Shown: in pieces, positions 34,042-43,963 of the stretch
How the letters are laid out: each line of letters starts with the position of its first letter
How positions within the stretch are numbered: position 1 is the first letter of the stretch
NCBI GenBank assembly: GCA_964345035.1
Contig: CAYFPO010000001.1
Coordinates: 124,001-188,000 of the forward strand
Direction of reading: 5' to 3'
DNA: 64,000 nt
Origin: CAYFPO01 sp964345035
GTDB taxonomy: Bacteria; Fidelibacterota; Marinisomatia; SCGC-AAA003-L08; GCA-002704045
Notes under the pieces: model-generated
What the model was told of the DNA's origin: nothing
Database searches by the model: none
What the model saw: only the letters and a program-made list of their open reading frames with translations
Position numbers and translations under genes: made by a program

Positions 34042-36375
34042 TTAATCATTCAAGTGATACCGGAGTGAATCATATAAATCCATATCCAGCATTTTGAGAA
34101 TGTTCAATTCTTTTTTGGCAGATCTGCGTTTGTCCAGTTTGAGGTATGCAAGTCCCAACCCATAATGGGTAGCCGGGTCATCCGGATTGATATTCAGTGC
34201 TTTTTTAAATGCTCTGGCTGCATCTTCATAATTTTCCGAAAAATAATTACATTGCCCGATGTAGAACTGAGTTCTATAATCCATAGGATTTACACTCAAC
34301 GATTTTTGAAATACACCCAGAGCGCTGATGTAATCCTCAAGTTCCATAAAAGACTGTCCCATCAGAAAAAATACCAACGCATCTTCATCATGTTCCAGTG
34401 CGTATGATATAAAATTCTCAATGGCATCATCATACATTTCCAATTCAAAATATGCTACTCCCATCTGGTAATTGATCTCTTTATCATCAGGAGCCAGATT
34501 CTGAGCTTCCCGCAGTGCAATAAGCGCTTGCATAAATTGTCCTAAATTTCCGTAGGCAAGGGCGAGATTGTAATACATGCTGAGTTGCGGCTCACCGCAG
34601 TCCAGGGCATCTGTTAGATATTCGGCAGCCGAGTTGTAATCTTCCAGGTTCATTGCAATTGTCCCCAATTTGGCTAGTACATCTGCATTTTCATCGTCAA
34701 ACTCCAGCACTTTTTCGAAAGCTGAAAATGCTTCCTCCATATTTTCCAGATTCCAGTATGCATCTGCAATATTTTCCACAAATTCAATATTTTCCGGGAA
34801 TAACGAATGAAGCCTTTGATATGTGTCAATCGCTTCGGGATACCGTAACTCATGAATAAATATCGTTCCCAATGCTTCCAGAACTGATATACTATCCGGC
34901 TCCTGGATGATAAATTCTCTCAATGGTTCCATTGCTTCGTGATATTCTTCATTCCTGAACAGAAGCATCCCCAGCCGGTAATGGACATCCAGAATTTCAG
35001 GTGCATATTTTCTTGCTGATCTAAGAGAAGCAATTGCTTTTTCTGTTTTCAGAATATTGTCATAAATAATACCAAGCTGGTAGTGGGTATATCCATTTTC
35101 TGGTGTAATTCGTACACATCTGGAATAGGCATCCATAGCCTGAACTATCCGATTGGATTTGTGATAAGCAAGACCAAGATTATAATACACCTCACCATTA
35201 TCCGGATTCAGCATCAATGCCTGTGTCAGGTTGGAAATTGCATTTGTGTAATCCTCCAACATTACATAAATCCTGCCAATGTGAAAAAATGATTCATAAT
35301 GGTATGGGTCCAGTTTCAAAACATTAGCATACGCTTTCAGAGATTCTGCATAATTTTCCAGTTTAAACAGGGATAGTGCTACTCCATTTCTGGCGTAAAT
35401 ATTCTCAGGATGAATCCACACTACCTGTTGGAAACTTTCCAGTGAGCTCAGCCAATCTTCCTGTTGAGCGTGAAAATCAGCCAGAATAAAATAACCCCTC
35501 TCGTCATTTGGTTCTATTTCCAAATACTTCTTCATATTCACAATAGCAGAATCTAATTCCAAACTCTGTGCATAACTGATAGAAAGAAAAAACCAAGGTG
35601 ATGTATTTAAGCTGTCCATTGCAATATTAATCCGCAACGCTTCAATGAATTCCTGGTGTGCAATCTCATCCTGGATTGAAAACTCCATAAAATATTCTGC
35701 ATCAAGAACCTTCGTTTGTAACGCTAATGCTTCAGAAAAACCAATGATGGCTTCACTGTATAATCCACTCTGAATATATGAAATTCCCAGATCCATTAAT
35801 TCTATAGCCTGTTCGTCTGGTGTCTGCTGCGGGAACCAAAAAGTGGAATCACCAATCAAAGAATCGCTATTTGAAAATGGTATCCAGAGAGTAGAATCCC
35901 AAAGATTCAAAATAGAATCAGGAATGGGATATTCATTGGTACTGGATAAAATGGAAAGTTGATCTGTAACATTCTGCAGCTTTGAAAATTCACCTGTGAG
36001 TGAATATAGTCTGGACAGATTTTTTAGAGATTTAGCAAGTCTGCTCCGGGTTTTATTGAAATGGATTCTATATATCTCTTCAGCCAAAGTGAAATACTCA
36101 TCAGCAGAAATCTGATCTTCCTTTATCAAATATAGCTCCCCCAGGAAATTGTATGTATCTCCAAACTCAATGTGATTAGAAGGAAGAACTTCAAGTTGAT
36201 TTTCCAGAATGGAATAATAGGTATTTATGGCATTATCAATCTGACCGTATTCCCGGTACATTGCGGCTTTCTGTTTCAGAAATGCCAGTGAATCAGGAAT
36301 TTCTTTATTCTGCATACCGGACATGACAGCACTAAAACAGAATAATACGATTACATAAAATTTATTGATCTTCAT
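34042..36375 (-). CDS. Exported TPR-repeat protein
   Basis: The 777-residue product has a signal peptide (about 1-20) and, from about residue 35 on, tetratricopeptide repeats. The region from about 255 to the end is an unbroken array with the 34-residue period and typical A-x-x-x-Y...P consensus, e.g. AVSYYNLGLAYHKSN-like units (VYYNLGLAYHKSNRIVQAMD). Such arrays are protein-binding scaffolds; export implies periplasmic or outer-membrane complexes, but no partner can be named. It is convergent with the beta-helix gene; a weak AT-rich hairpin (33977-33992) lies in the gap. Confidence 0.85.
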   Translation of the reverse strand: MKINKFYVIVLFCFSAVMSGMQNKEIPDSLAFLKQKAAMYREYGQIDNAINTYYSILENQLEVLPSNHIEFGDTYNFLGELYLIKEDQISADEYFTLAEEIYRIHFNKTRSRLAKSLKNLSRLYSLTGEFSKLQNVTDQLSILSSTNEYPIPDSILNLWDSTLWIPFSNSDSLIGDSTFWFPQQTPDEQAIELMDLGISYIQSGLYSEAIIGFSEALALQTKVLDAEYFMEFSIQDEIAHQEFIEALRINIAMDSLNTSPWFFLSISYAQSLELDSAIVNMKKYLEIEPNDERGYFILADFHAQQEDWLSSLESFQQVVWIHPENIYARNGVALSLFKLENYAESLKAYANVLKLDPYHYESFFHIGRIYVMLEDYTNAISNLTQALMLNPDNGEVYYNLGLAYHKSNRIVQAMDAYSRCVRITPENGYTHYQLGIIYDNILKTEKAIASLRSARKYAPEILDVHYRLGMLLFRNEEYHEAMEPLREFIIQEPDSISVLEALGTIFIHELRYPEAIDTYQRLHSLFPENIEFVENIADAYWNLENMEEAFSAFEKVLEFDDENADVLAKLGTIAMNLEDYNSAAEYLTDALDCGEPQLSMYYNLALAYGNLGQFMQALIALREAQNLAPDDKEINYQMGVAYFELEMYDDAIENFISYALEHDEDALVFFLMGQSFMELEDYISALGVFQKSLSVNPMDYRTQFYIGQCNYFSENYEDAARAFKKALNINPDDPATHYGLGLAYLKLDKRRSAKKELNILKMLDMDLYDSLRYHLND

Positions 36376-36454
36376 TTTACCCAGATTTTTAAAGGAATTT
36401 AATTCCTGCTGAATAAAAAGGTTTCTGTCTCATTTGAAAGATAAAATGGGTGAT

Positions 36455-37783
36455 CTATAACTTTTGAACAACTTCCCGAATGCACTCAGCTATATTGTCA
36501 ATCTGCCAAGTTTCAATGGTCAGTGCAGGCGCAATTCTCACTGTGGAACGATGGGTTTCTTTTGCATATACTCCCCGATTCAGTAATTCTAAAGAAACAG
36601 AATGGCCATCAAGCCTGGGTTCATCGTGCATTTCAAATGCAGTCAGAAGACCTTTTCCTCTCACTTCCTTGATCTTGTCGGGAAATTCATTTTGGATGTC
36701 CTCAAAATGCTGTAATAGTTGAGTGCCTCTGATCCTGGCATTTTCTGCAAGTTTTTCATCTACCAGGACTTTAATAGCAAACACAGAAACTACCGATGCC
36801 AATGGGTATCCCCCAAATGTTGATCCTTCAGAACCAGGGGTGAGTACCCCTATTACATCATCCCTGCCTGCTACAAATGAAACCGGAAGAATTCCACCGC
36901 CAGCAGCTTTTCCACAACCCATTAGATCTGGTTTTACATCAAAGAGCTGGTGTGCAAAATTAGCGCCTGTTCTCCCAAACCCGGTTTGAACTTCGTCCAT
37001 TGCCAGTAAAATATTGTATTTTCTACACAAGTCGGATACTCCTGTCCAGTAATCATCATCAGGAATTATTACCCCTGCTTCTCCCTGTATGGGTTCCACC
37101 AGATACGCCGCGATTTTATCACCCTTTTTGTTGAATAATGATTCCAACGCTTCTATATCATTAAAAGGAACCAGCTCGATTCCCGGAATAAATGGACCAA
37201 AGTCCTCTTTTGCATCAGGGTCATCGGATATGGATACAGCCGTCATGCTTCTTCCATGAAAATTCCCCGTTGCTGCCACAATAATGGCTTCCCCTTTGGG
37301 TATTCCTTTAACACGGTACCCCCATCTGCGTGAAAGTTTGAACATCAATTCCGGTGCTTCAACTCCAGCAACTTTCGGAACTATTCTGTCCATTTCGGTT
37401 ATGGCAGTTGCTGCCATCAAAAATGCGCTCATATATTTATGTCGGATCGATCTTGGGACTGTGGGAAGTTTTTCATTTTTCAAATGACTGATCACCGCAT
37501 CCACAATGGTCTGATTTAACTGACCCTGATTCACTGCTGAATAACAACAGAGTCCATCAATTAATTCTTCTTCAATATAGGTATTTACATCATCCGGGTT
37601 TGGTTTTCTGCAAACAAGAGTTGATGAATCCTGAACATGGGATACCACAACATTTTCCAATGGAGCATAATTCTGCCCACCTTTGGCTTTCTCAATTTCT
37701 TCGTGTTCATTTGGGGTTAGGTCACCAATGCGAACCCCGTTAACGGTCAGATCATCACCGTACCCGGAAATGTTTAACTGCAT
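36455..37783 (-). CDS. rocD: Ornithine aminotransferase-like class III aminotransferase
   Basis: A PLP enzyme that by family moves the delta-amino group of ornithine to 2-oxoglutarate, giving glutamate semialdehyde, which cyclises to pyrroline-5-carboxylate, the substrate of ProC. Matching segments include YSAVNQGQ, RRWGYRVKGI, GNFHGRSMTAVS, EPIQGEAGVIIPDD, MDEVQTGFGRTG, the PLP-Lys region GCGKAAGGGILPVS and GSTFGGYPLAS. The normal NTGxEAxE phosphate-binding segment reads VAGVEAPEL and the H-P-x-I after YSAVNQG is changed, so it is a divergent member. An N-terminal extension of about 30 residues is present. Confidence 0.75.
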   Translation of the reverse strand: MQLNISGYGDDLTVNGVRIGDLTPNEHEEIEKAKGGQNYAPLENVVVSHVQDSSTLVCRKPNPDDVNTYIEEELIDGLCCYSAVNQGQLNQTIVDAVISHLKNEKLPTVPRSIRHKYMSAFLMAATAITEMDRIVPKVAGVEAPELMFKLSRRWGYRVKGIPKGEAIIVAATGNFHGRSMTAVSISDDPDAKEDFGPFIPGIELVPFNDIEALESLFNKKGDKIAAYLVEPIQGEAGVIIPDDDYWTGVSDLCRKYNILLAMDEVQTGFGRTGANFAHQLFDVKPDLMGCGKAAGGGILPVSFVAGRDDVIGVLTPGSEGSTFGGYPLASVVSVFAIKVLVDEKLAENARIRGTQLLQHFEDIQNEFPDKIKEVRGKGLLTAFEMHDEPRLDGHSVSLELLNRGVYAKETHRSTVRIAPALTIETWQIDNIAECIREVVQKL

Positions 37784-37893
37784 AATTCTCCTTAATTATT
37801 TAATTGAAATATTTTGTTAAGAACTACAAATATTTGGTCTGATTTGATGCAAAATTTACACCAATATAACAGGTCCAATTAATATGTAATTAT

Positions 37894-40011
37894 TTACTGT
37901 GTGTGATGGAGTAAAAATGCCCAGACATCCACTTTTTGATCGATCCTTTTGGACATTGGTAATCCGGCACCATGTCCCGCTTTTGTCTCAATCTGAATCA
38001 GTTGGGGGTATTTACTATTGCTTTTTTCCTGCAGTGTTGCAGTTAATTTAAAAGAATGAGATGGTACAACTCTGTCATCATGGTCACTGGTAGAAATGAG
38101 GATTGCAGGATATTGATGATTGTCCTGCACATTATGGAGTGGAGAATATTTATACAAAAAGGGGAAAAAATCCGGATCATCCGGTGAGCCATAATCTGAC
38201 TCCCAAGCCCAGCCAATGGTGAATTTATTGTATCGGAGCATATCAGTAACCGGAACTCCACAATTTACAGCAGAGAAAAGGTCAGGTCTTTGTATCATAA
38301 CAGCAGAAACCAGTAGACCTCCATTGCTTCTGCCTCCTATGCCAAGGTGTTTCGGGGATGTATAGTTATTCTCTACCAGAAATTCTCCAGCTGCAATAAA
38401 ATCATCAAATACATTTTGTTTGTTTTTTTTCATACCTGCTTTATGCCATTCCTCGCCATATTCACTTCCACCTCTGAGATTTGCCACTGCATATACACCA
38501 CCCCTTTCTAACCATGGAAGCACCCCTACGGAAAAATGCGGATATAATCCTACATTGAATCCACCGTACCCATACAAATAGGTCGGATTGCTACCATCCA
38601 ACAATAAATCATTTCGGTGTACGATAAACATAGGAATTTTTGTCCCATCCTTGCTGGGATAAAAAACCTGTGTTGATTTATATTCACTAGGAATAAATTC
38701 AATCTCCGGTTTAATAAAGATTTGAGATTTGTCCGTTAGAAAATCATATTGAAATATAGTGCTGGGGTAGAGATAGGAAGTAAAACTATAAAACATCTCA
38801 GTATCTTCTCTTTCTGCTGAAATACCTCCGGAAGTTCCCAGCCCGGGAAGCTGAATTTCCTGTCTGAAATGACCTGAAAGAGAATAGATTTCCATATAAT
38901 CTACTATATCACGATTATAAACACAAATGAACTCGTTATTTACCATTCGAACGGATCTCAAATTATGTTCAGTCTCAGGAATAATATCTGTCCAATTTTC
39001 AACTTCAGGTTTCTCAATATCTATTTTGATCACACGGTTTCTTGGTGCATCATAATCCGTTTTAACATAAAAAATTGTACTGTCATTTCCGATGACTCCA
39101 AAACTACCGATCCAATCTGAAATTAACGGTTTGAACGCTCCGGTATCTGATAATTCTTTGTAATACAACAGCCCCTCATTTCGTGTTCCTTCCCAGATAT
39201 GTAGGAGGAGATATTTGTAATCATCGGTAATGCTGGTTCCAAAACCCCATTGCGGATGGTCAGGGTCACTGTACACCAGTGAATCGCTGGATTGATCTGT
39301 TCCTAATTTGTGGAAATATATTTTTTGATTTGAATTGACATTTTCATATTCATCCCCCTCAACTGGTTTAGGGTATCGCCCATAGAAAAAACCGCTGTTA
39401 TCCGGAAGCCAGGTCACTCCCGAGAATTTTACCCATTGAATATGATCGGTAAAATCTTCCCGGGAATCTATATTTCTCACATAAATTTCCTTCCAGTCAC
39501 TCCCGCTTTCAGATACGCCATAGGCAAGCAAAGTACCATCTTCAGTTATCCTTGTCATACTTAACGCAACTGTACCATCTTTTGATAAAGTGTTGGGATC
39601 CAGTAGTATATTTTCATTTCCTGATAGAGAATCTTTAAAATAAAGTATGCTCTGATTCTGCAATCCGGTATTTTTATAATAAAAAAACCTGTTACCCTTT
39701 TTTGATGGAGTCGTAATCCGTGTATAATCATAGAGTTCAGTCAGCTGGGATTTTAATTCTTCCCGGTGTGGTAGAGAATTAAGATAATCAAAGGTAAGAT
39801 TGTTTTGTGCTTCCACCCAGTCAGCAGTCTCTTCTGAATCCAGATCTTCAAGCCATCTATATGGATCCCTTACTAATGTCCCGTGGTAATTATCCACCTG
39901 ATTTATTTTCTTAGAAAATGGGTAAATAAATCCCTGATGTGTTACCTGTATTTTATTATTGATATTGATGCACGCTGACAACACCAAAATAGAGATCATA
40001 TGTAATTTCAA
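37894..40011 (-). CDS. Prolyl oligopeptidase family serine peptidase, lipoprotein
   Basis: An S9A enzyme that cuts after proline in short peptides. The beta-propeller domain occupies about residues 80-430 and the alpha/beta hydrolase domain the rest. The nucleophile is in GIGGRSNGG, the Asp in TSDHDDRVVP, the His in KAGHGAGLP. The opening DPYRWLEDLDSEETADWVEAQN is family-typical. The N-terminus MKLHMISILVLSAC has a lipobox (LSAC), so it is probably a membrane-anchored lipoprotein. The start is a TTG overlapping the upstream stop by 4 bases (TTGA); the ATG four codons on would remove the only basic residues of the signal. Confidence 0.92.
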   Translation of the reverse strand: MKLHMISILVLSACININNKIQVTHQGFIYPFSKKINQVDNYHGTLVRDPYRWLEDLDSEETADWVEAQNNLTFDYLNSLPHREELKSQLTELYDYTRITTPSKKGNRFFYYKNTGLQNQSILYFKDSLSGNENILLDPNTLSKDGTVALSMTRITEDGTLLAYGVSESGSDWKEIYVRNIDSREDFTDHIQWVKFSGVTWLPDNSGFFYGRYPKPVEGDEYENVNSNQKIYFHKLGTDQSSDSLVYSDPDHPQWGFGTSITDDYKYLLLHIWEGTRNEGLLYYKELSDTGAFKPLISDWIGSFGVIGNDSTIFYVKTDYDAPRNRVIKIDIEKPEVENWTDIIPETEHNLRSVRMVNNEFICVYNRDIVDYMEIYSLSGHFRQEIQLPGLGTSGGISAEREDTEMFYSFTSYLYPSTIFQYDFLTDKSQIFIKPEIEFIPSEYKSTQVFYPSKDGTKIPMFIVHRNDLLLDGSNPTYLYGYGGFNVGLYPHFSVGVLPWLERGGVYAVANLRGGSEYGEEWHKAGMKKNKQNVFDDFIAAGEFLVENNYTSPKHLGIGGRSNGGLLVSAVMIQRPDLFSAVNCGVPVTDMLRYNKFTIGWAWESDYGSPDDPDFFPFLYKYSPLHNVQDNHQYPAILISTSDHDDRVVPSHSFKLTATLQEKSNSKYPQLIQIETKAGHGAGLPMSKRIDQKVDVWAFLLHHTQ

Positions 40012-40622
40012 TTTGATTTTTTTCTTTCCTTCCAGTTTTGATGTATTACAATATGCAATAGCATTCCGCTAACGAAAGCCTGGAAATACCCTTGACCTGC
40101 TTCCAATGGCTCAGGTACTATAATTTCACCAATATAATAACCACTAATGCTTATAAGGATCAGGAAGACAAGAATTAAAAAAATCATCCTCCTTCTGTAA
40201 AATGGTTTCATAATACCCCAGACGGTCAACCCAACTATAAATCGATGAAGAAAAATTCCTAAAGGCAGGCTTGCTGTTATTATTTCTTCACCGGAAATGG
40301 AAATAGCCATTCCATCTATCATTGAATGGAAACAGATTCCAATAAGTGACAGAATGGTAACGGTTCCATGAACCTGAGTTGATCCAATTGTTTTGATTTT
40401 TTCCAACCAAATTGGTATTATGAGTCCAATACCGAAAAAAACTAATACATTCCACCCACAGATTTTAATGCTATGAGGTAGGAGTTCTGAGAAAACCAAA
40501 GTAATTACTACAAATAAGATTATGTATTTCATCATCTGTAATAATTGATTTCCCTGAGCAATAATTGACAAAATTACCGGACCCAGTAATATTACACCGC
40601 TGCTGATTAAAAGGATTTCCAA
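40008..40622 (-). CDS. ZIP-like metal transporter family membrane protein
   Basis: Seven or so hydrophobic helices over 204 residues, with two conserved-looking His helices: FHSMIDGMAIS (about 107-117) and IFLHRFIVGLTVW (about 129-141). These correspond to the H-x-x-x-E/D-G and H-E-x-x-H-type motifs of helices IV and V in ZIP zinc/iron permeases. The second motif keeps only one of the usual metal ligands, so metal transport is not certain. It overlaps the following prolyl oligopeptidase gene by 4 bases and is presumably co-transcribed with it. Confidence 0.6.
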   Translation of the reverse strand: MEILLISSGVILLGPVILSIIAQGNQLLQMMKYIILFVVITLVFSELLPHSIKICGWNVLVFFGIGLIIPIWLEKIKTIGSTQVHGTVTILSLIGICFHSMIDGMAISISGEEIITASLPLGIFLHRFIVGLTVWGIMKPFYRRRMIFLILVFLILISISGYYIGEIIVPEPLEAGQGYFQAFVSGMLLHIVIHQNWKERKKSN

Positions 40623-40653
40623 AATTACATTATTTTATTGGGTCTAATAAATA

Positions 40654-41160
40654 TTAACTTTCCAGCAGGAGGCTGATTGCAGTGGACAATTTTAATACGG
40701 TTTTTGATGTATCCTCAAATCTATCACACATTATATTCACTACATTTTTCATAACCTGATACCCCAAATCTGAATCATTATCACAGATGTCAGAAAAATC
40801 TTTACCATCCAATACACCGAGGAGGCAATCTGTTTTAGTTGTTATATTTGCTGTTCTGTGTTTATGTTCACCAATGTACACTTCCCCAAAAACCGGGTAA
40901 TCCTCTGCTTTCGCAAGATAAACCTCTTTGGCTCTGTCATCCCTTTCCAAAAGATTAGTTTGTAAAGTCAATACCATACTTACACTGCATTCACCTTGCA
41001 GCAAAAAAATCAACCTATCCTCATCCTGTCCTTCCTTAATTATTGTAGTCCCGGATTTTACAGATTCGGTTGTAATTTTTGTGAGAATTGTTTGTATATC
41101 CTCATCTGACAAACCAGAAAAGAACCTGTAATTTTTTAAAGTTTGTATTGATAATGTCAT
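40654..41160 (-). CDS. Cyclic-nucleotide-binding domain protein without DNA-binding domain
   Basis: The 168 residues form a CAP-type effector domain: FFSGLSDEDIQTILT at the start, the beta-roll TTIIKEGQDEDRLIFLLQGECSV, FGEVYIGEHKHRTANITTKTDC near the phosphate-binding cassette, and a C-terminal helix. The usual helix-turn-helix of Crp/Fnr regulators is absent, so it is not a direct transcription factor. The cassette lacks the FGExAL...R arrangement in its full form, so cAMP binding is uncertain. It is the first gene of a minus-strand group with the ZIP-like and oligopeptidase genes. Confidence 0.8.
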   Translation of the reverse strand: MTLSIQTLKNYRFFSGLSDEDIQTILTKITTESVKSGTTIIKEGQDEDRLIFLLQGECSVSMVLTLQTNLLERDDRAKEVYLAKAEDYPVFGEVYIGEHKHRTANITTKTDCLLGVLDGKDFSDICDNDSDLGYQVMKNVVNIMCDRFEDTSKTVLKLSTAISLLLES

Positions 41161-41330
41161 TTGGATAAAATATTTCTGAGAAAATTAAAATTATTATCAC
41201 ATTTCATACTCTAATAATTTAGTAATTTTTATGCTGATAGATTGAATGATAGTTTTCCCTTGTTTTGAGGTAACAAATTCACAGAAATTCCATGCATCAA
41301 TTTAACATAAAAATTTAAAGAAGAGAGTCT

Positions 41331-41681
41331 ATGAAAAAATTTATACTGCTAATTTTATTATTTTGTATTGGATGTAAAAGCGATGTAGACCTTGCCATGG
41401 AGCGTGGTATTCAGTTTTTTGAATGGAATCTGCTTGATAAAGCGATCTTGGAATTTAATCAAGTAGTTTTAATGCTCCCCGATGACCCCAGAGCATTAAC
41501 ATATGAAGAAACTGAAGTTCTTGCAAAAGCCTACCATAATCTTGCAATTTCTCATTCAAAACTGGGAAGGATGGATTTTGCCGAAAATTATTCCTTAAAG
41601 GCATATCAGCTTTTGCCAACTGAAGAAAATTGGAAAGTATTAAATACTTTAAAGGCACATAGAGCTGGATCTTCAGGATAA
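41331..41681 (+). CDS. Small TPR-containing lipoprotein
   Basis: A lipoprotein signal (LILLFCIGC, Cys at about 15) is followed by two tetratricopeptide-type helical pairs: ERGIQFFEWNLLDKAILEFNQVV and AKAYHNLAISHSKLGRMDFAEN. At 116 residues it is short but complete: good ATG with AAGAAGAG upstream and a natural C-terminus. Probably an outer-membrane or periplasmic assembly protein; no partner is evident. It ends 1 base before the stop of the converging reductase gene. Confidence 0.75.
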   Translation: MKKFILLILLFCIGCKSDVDLAMERGIQFFEWNLLDKAILEFNQVVLMLPDDPRALTYEETEVLAKAYHNLAISHSKLGRMDFAENYSLKAYQLLPTEENWKVLNTLKAHRAGSSG

Positions 41682-41682
41682 T

Positions 41683-42459
41683 TTATCCTGTAATATCTTC
41701 CCCCCCATCTACCCGAATCGTATTGCCTGACATCCAGGTATATTCAGATAACCCAATCATACAAATCACTTGAGCAATATCCTCTGGAACTGTAAGTCGT
41801 TTCGATGGATTATTTTTCAGTGAACTTTCAATCATTTCCGTATTTCCCGGAATTTTCCGCAATGCGGGAGTATCTGTCACGCCTGCCTGAATTGCATTAG
41901 CCGCAATATTATGGAGCCCAAACTCTATTGCAAGTTGCCTACAGTAAGATTCCAATGCGGCCTTTGCTGCAGAAACAGCACCGTAAGATTTCCACTGTCG
42001 ATGCCCGCCGGAACTTGTCATAGCAAAAATCTGGCTGCCTGCTTTCAGTAATTTTGAAAAATGGAGATCCTGTGTCCAGTAGATCAAACTGCTTGCCATT
42101 ACATCAAGAGTCATTTCTGTTTGTTTCTGGTTAAGGCTTTTACCTGCATCTTCACCGATTACCGGTTTTAATGCACCAAATGCCAGAGAATGCATTAATA
42201 CTTTAACACGAACATTTTCTTTAGAGGATAATTCTTCAATAGTTTCTTTCCTGACATTTTCATCTGTGGCACTTGCATTTTTGAAAATGACTTCCACACC
42301 CTCGCTGCGGAGATCTTCTAATAACGTATGTACAGAATCCATTCCTGACCGTCTATCTAAATGAATACCATAAATATTTAGATTTTGTTTTGCAAGTTCT
42401 CTTGCTGTTGCGGCTCCAAAACCGCTTGATGCACCCAGTATTAATGCCCAATCCTGCAT
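41683..42459 (-). CDS. Enoyl-ACP reductase, FabL-like short-chain dehydrogenase
   Basis: A short-chain dehydrogenase with the nucleotide-binding motif GASSGFGAATA at residues 9-19. The catalytic Tyr and Lys are in YGAVSAAKAALESYCRQLAIEFG; they are separated by six residues (Y-x6-K), the spacing of enoyl-ACP reductases rather than of ordinary short-chain dehydrogenases (Y-x3-K). The following NAIQAGVTDTPALRKIP and the ending MSGNTIRVDGG are like FabL. The predicted reaction is the NAD(P)H-dependent last step of fatty acid elongation. FabL as against other divergent reductases cannot be settled by eye. Confidence 0.75.
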   Translation of the reverse strand: MQDWALILGASSGFGAATARELAKQNLNIYGIHLDRRSGMDSVHTLLEDLRSEGVEVIFKNASATDENVRKETIEELSSKENVRVKVLMHSLAFGALKPVIGEDAGKSLNQKQTEMTLDVMASSLIYWTQDLHFSKLLKAGSQIFAMTSSGGHRQWKSYGAVSAAKAALESYCRQLAIEFGLHNIAANAIQAGVTDTPALRKIPGNTEMIESSLKNNPSKRLTVPEDIAQVICMIGLSEYTWMSGNTIRVDGGEDITG

Positions 42460-42618
42460 AAGTATCTCCTAATTTTATTCTTAATGCTGACAACTGCTCT
42501 ATTCGTTAAACGATAAATTACAATTTTCCCATAAAATGAACCGAATGAAATGAAACCATATTGAGACCATTTTGTAAATTCACCCCTGACAAAAATGATT
42601 TATTTACAAATCTAAATT

Positions 42619-43098
42619 ATGTGGTTTTTCATGATATTATCTTATATACTGATATTTCTATCTGGAATCGGACTGGCAATAATCGGAATTAACCATTATT
42701 CCCCATTACAGCTTTTTGGAATTGGGTATATTAAGCTGGACTTATTCATCAGTATGGTATTTCTTGCTGCACAGACTTTGGTTATGTTTTTCTTTGTGGG
42801 TACCGGTGTGAGTATTAAAGAATATATTCAAGATAACCCGGATGTTGATCACACATTTCATCATGAATCAATTCAACTTAAAAGAAAACTCTATCCGCCA
42901 ACCATGGCAGTAACTATTTTATTTGTAGCTATGGTTATTTTAGATGGTTTATTTATAATCGGTCAAACAAGGGAAATCTGGTTTCATCTCACTTATGGTT
43001 TAACTCTGTTTTACTTTTTTAAATCTATCATTGTGCAACATATCTGCTTTAAAAAGAATACAGAAATTATACTAGAAATGACCTGGACAAAAGCGTGA
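42619..43098 (+). CDS. Four-helix membrane protein of unknown function
   Basis: The 159 residues show four membrane helices: near 3-25, 40-62 (LFISMVFLAAQTLVMFFFVG), 96-114 and 120-140. A loop with a His-rich DHTFHHESIQ lies between helices two and three. Charged ends and a balanced composition argue for a real gene, but no family is recognised. It stands alone on the plus strand between two minus-strand genes, with 25 bases to the converging rhomboid gene. Confidence 0.6.
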   Translation: MWFFMILSYILIFLSGIGLAIIGINHYSPLQLFGIGYIKLDLFISMVFLAAQTLVMFFFVGTGVSIKEYIQDNPDVDHTFHHESIQLKRKLYPPTMAVTILFVAMVILDGLFIIGQTREIWFHLTYGLTLFYFFKSIIVQHICFKKNTEIILEMTWTKA

Positions 43099-43123
43099 AG
43101 ACAATCAACTGAATTTTGGACAA

Positions 43124-43963
43124 TTAATTTGGTGGCTGATCTTTTGTATAATTTTTACTGGCACTAAATAATTGCTGTTTTTCATTTTCAGATAATTCAT
43201 CCCAACCATTTTCTTTTAGTTTATCCAATATTGCATCAATTTTACGTTTATCTTCATTTCTCATTCTGGATGAAGCCGCCTTTCCGGGTGAAGAGTCACT
43301 GTGAAGTTTAATTTTGGGAATCCATCGGCTCCAATTTGTAAATAATTTCCCCTTTTTTAAATAAACTAGTCCAATTATCATACCCGATAAATGTGTCAGA
43401 TGGCTGATGGTTGACCTTGCTTCTGAAATGGATGCCAAAAAGGCAGCAGCACCTAAGAATGCAATCAAATATTTGACTTTGACTGGAAATAATCCATAAA
43501 GATAAACAAGTCGGTTGGGGAATGCTAATGCATATGCCATTAACACACCATATACTGCTCCGCTTGCACCCACCACCGGAATATTTGATTCTAAGTCAAA
43601 TAATATTGTCACAATTCCTGATCCAATACCGGTTATGAGGAAATATCGGATAAAGCTTTTTTTCCCCCAACGGTTTTCAAGATCACGTCCAAACATCCAC
43701 AATACAAACATATTGATAAAAATATGAAATAGTCCACTGTGCAAAAATAAATAGGTTAGGGGCTGCCAAATTTTCAGTGATCTCCACGTATCTTCCGGGA
43801 CTAAACCGAATAATTCGAAAATCTCAAATCTGAATCCGGATAACTCAATTAATACAAACACACAAACATTGATAAGTATTATAATTTTAACACCATCCGG
43901 TATCCCCCAGTTAAAATTTGTTCTGTACCCTCTGGATCCGGGACTTGTATATTGGTATCTCAT
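43124..43963 (-). CDS. Rhomboid family intramembrane serine protease
   Basis: Cleaves membrane helices inside the bilayer. The catalytic Ser is in VVGASGAVYGVLMAY (GASG, about residues 133-136) and the His in THLSGMIIGLVYL (about 190). The L1 loop WQPLTYLFLHSGLFHIFINMFVLW has the usual form. Six helices are predicted, followed by a C-terminal soluble tail with a domain (about 235-270: DAILDKLKENGWDELSENEKQ) like the DUF6576 tail found in FCB rhomboids. The ATG overlaps the stop of the upstream hydrolase gene by 4 bases (ATGA). Confidence 0.92.
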   Translation of the reverse strand: MRYQYTSPGSRGYRTNFNWGIPDGVKIIILINVCVFVLIELSGFRFEIFELFGLVPEDTWRSLKIWQPLTYLFLHSGLFHIFINMFVLWMFGRDLENRWGKKSFIRYFLITGIGSGIVTILFDLESNIPVVGASGAVYGVLMAYALAFPNRLVYLYGLFPVKVKYLIAFLGAAAFLASISEARSTISHLTHLSGMIIGLVYLKKGKLFTNWSRWIPKIKLHSDSSPGKAASSRMRNEDKRKIDAILDKLKENGWDELSENEKQQLFSASKNYTKDQPPN

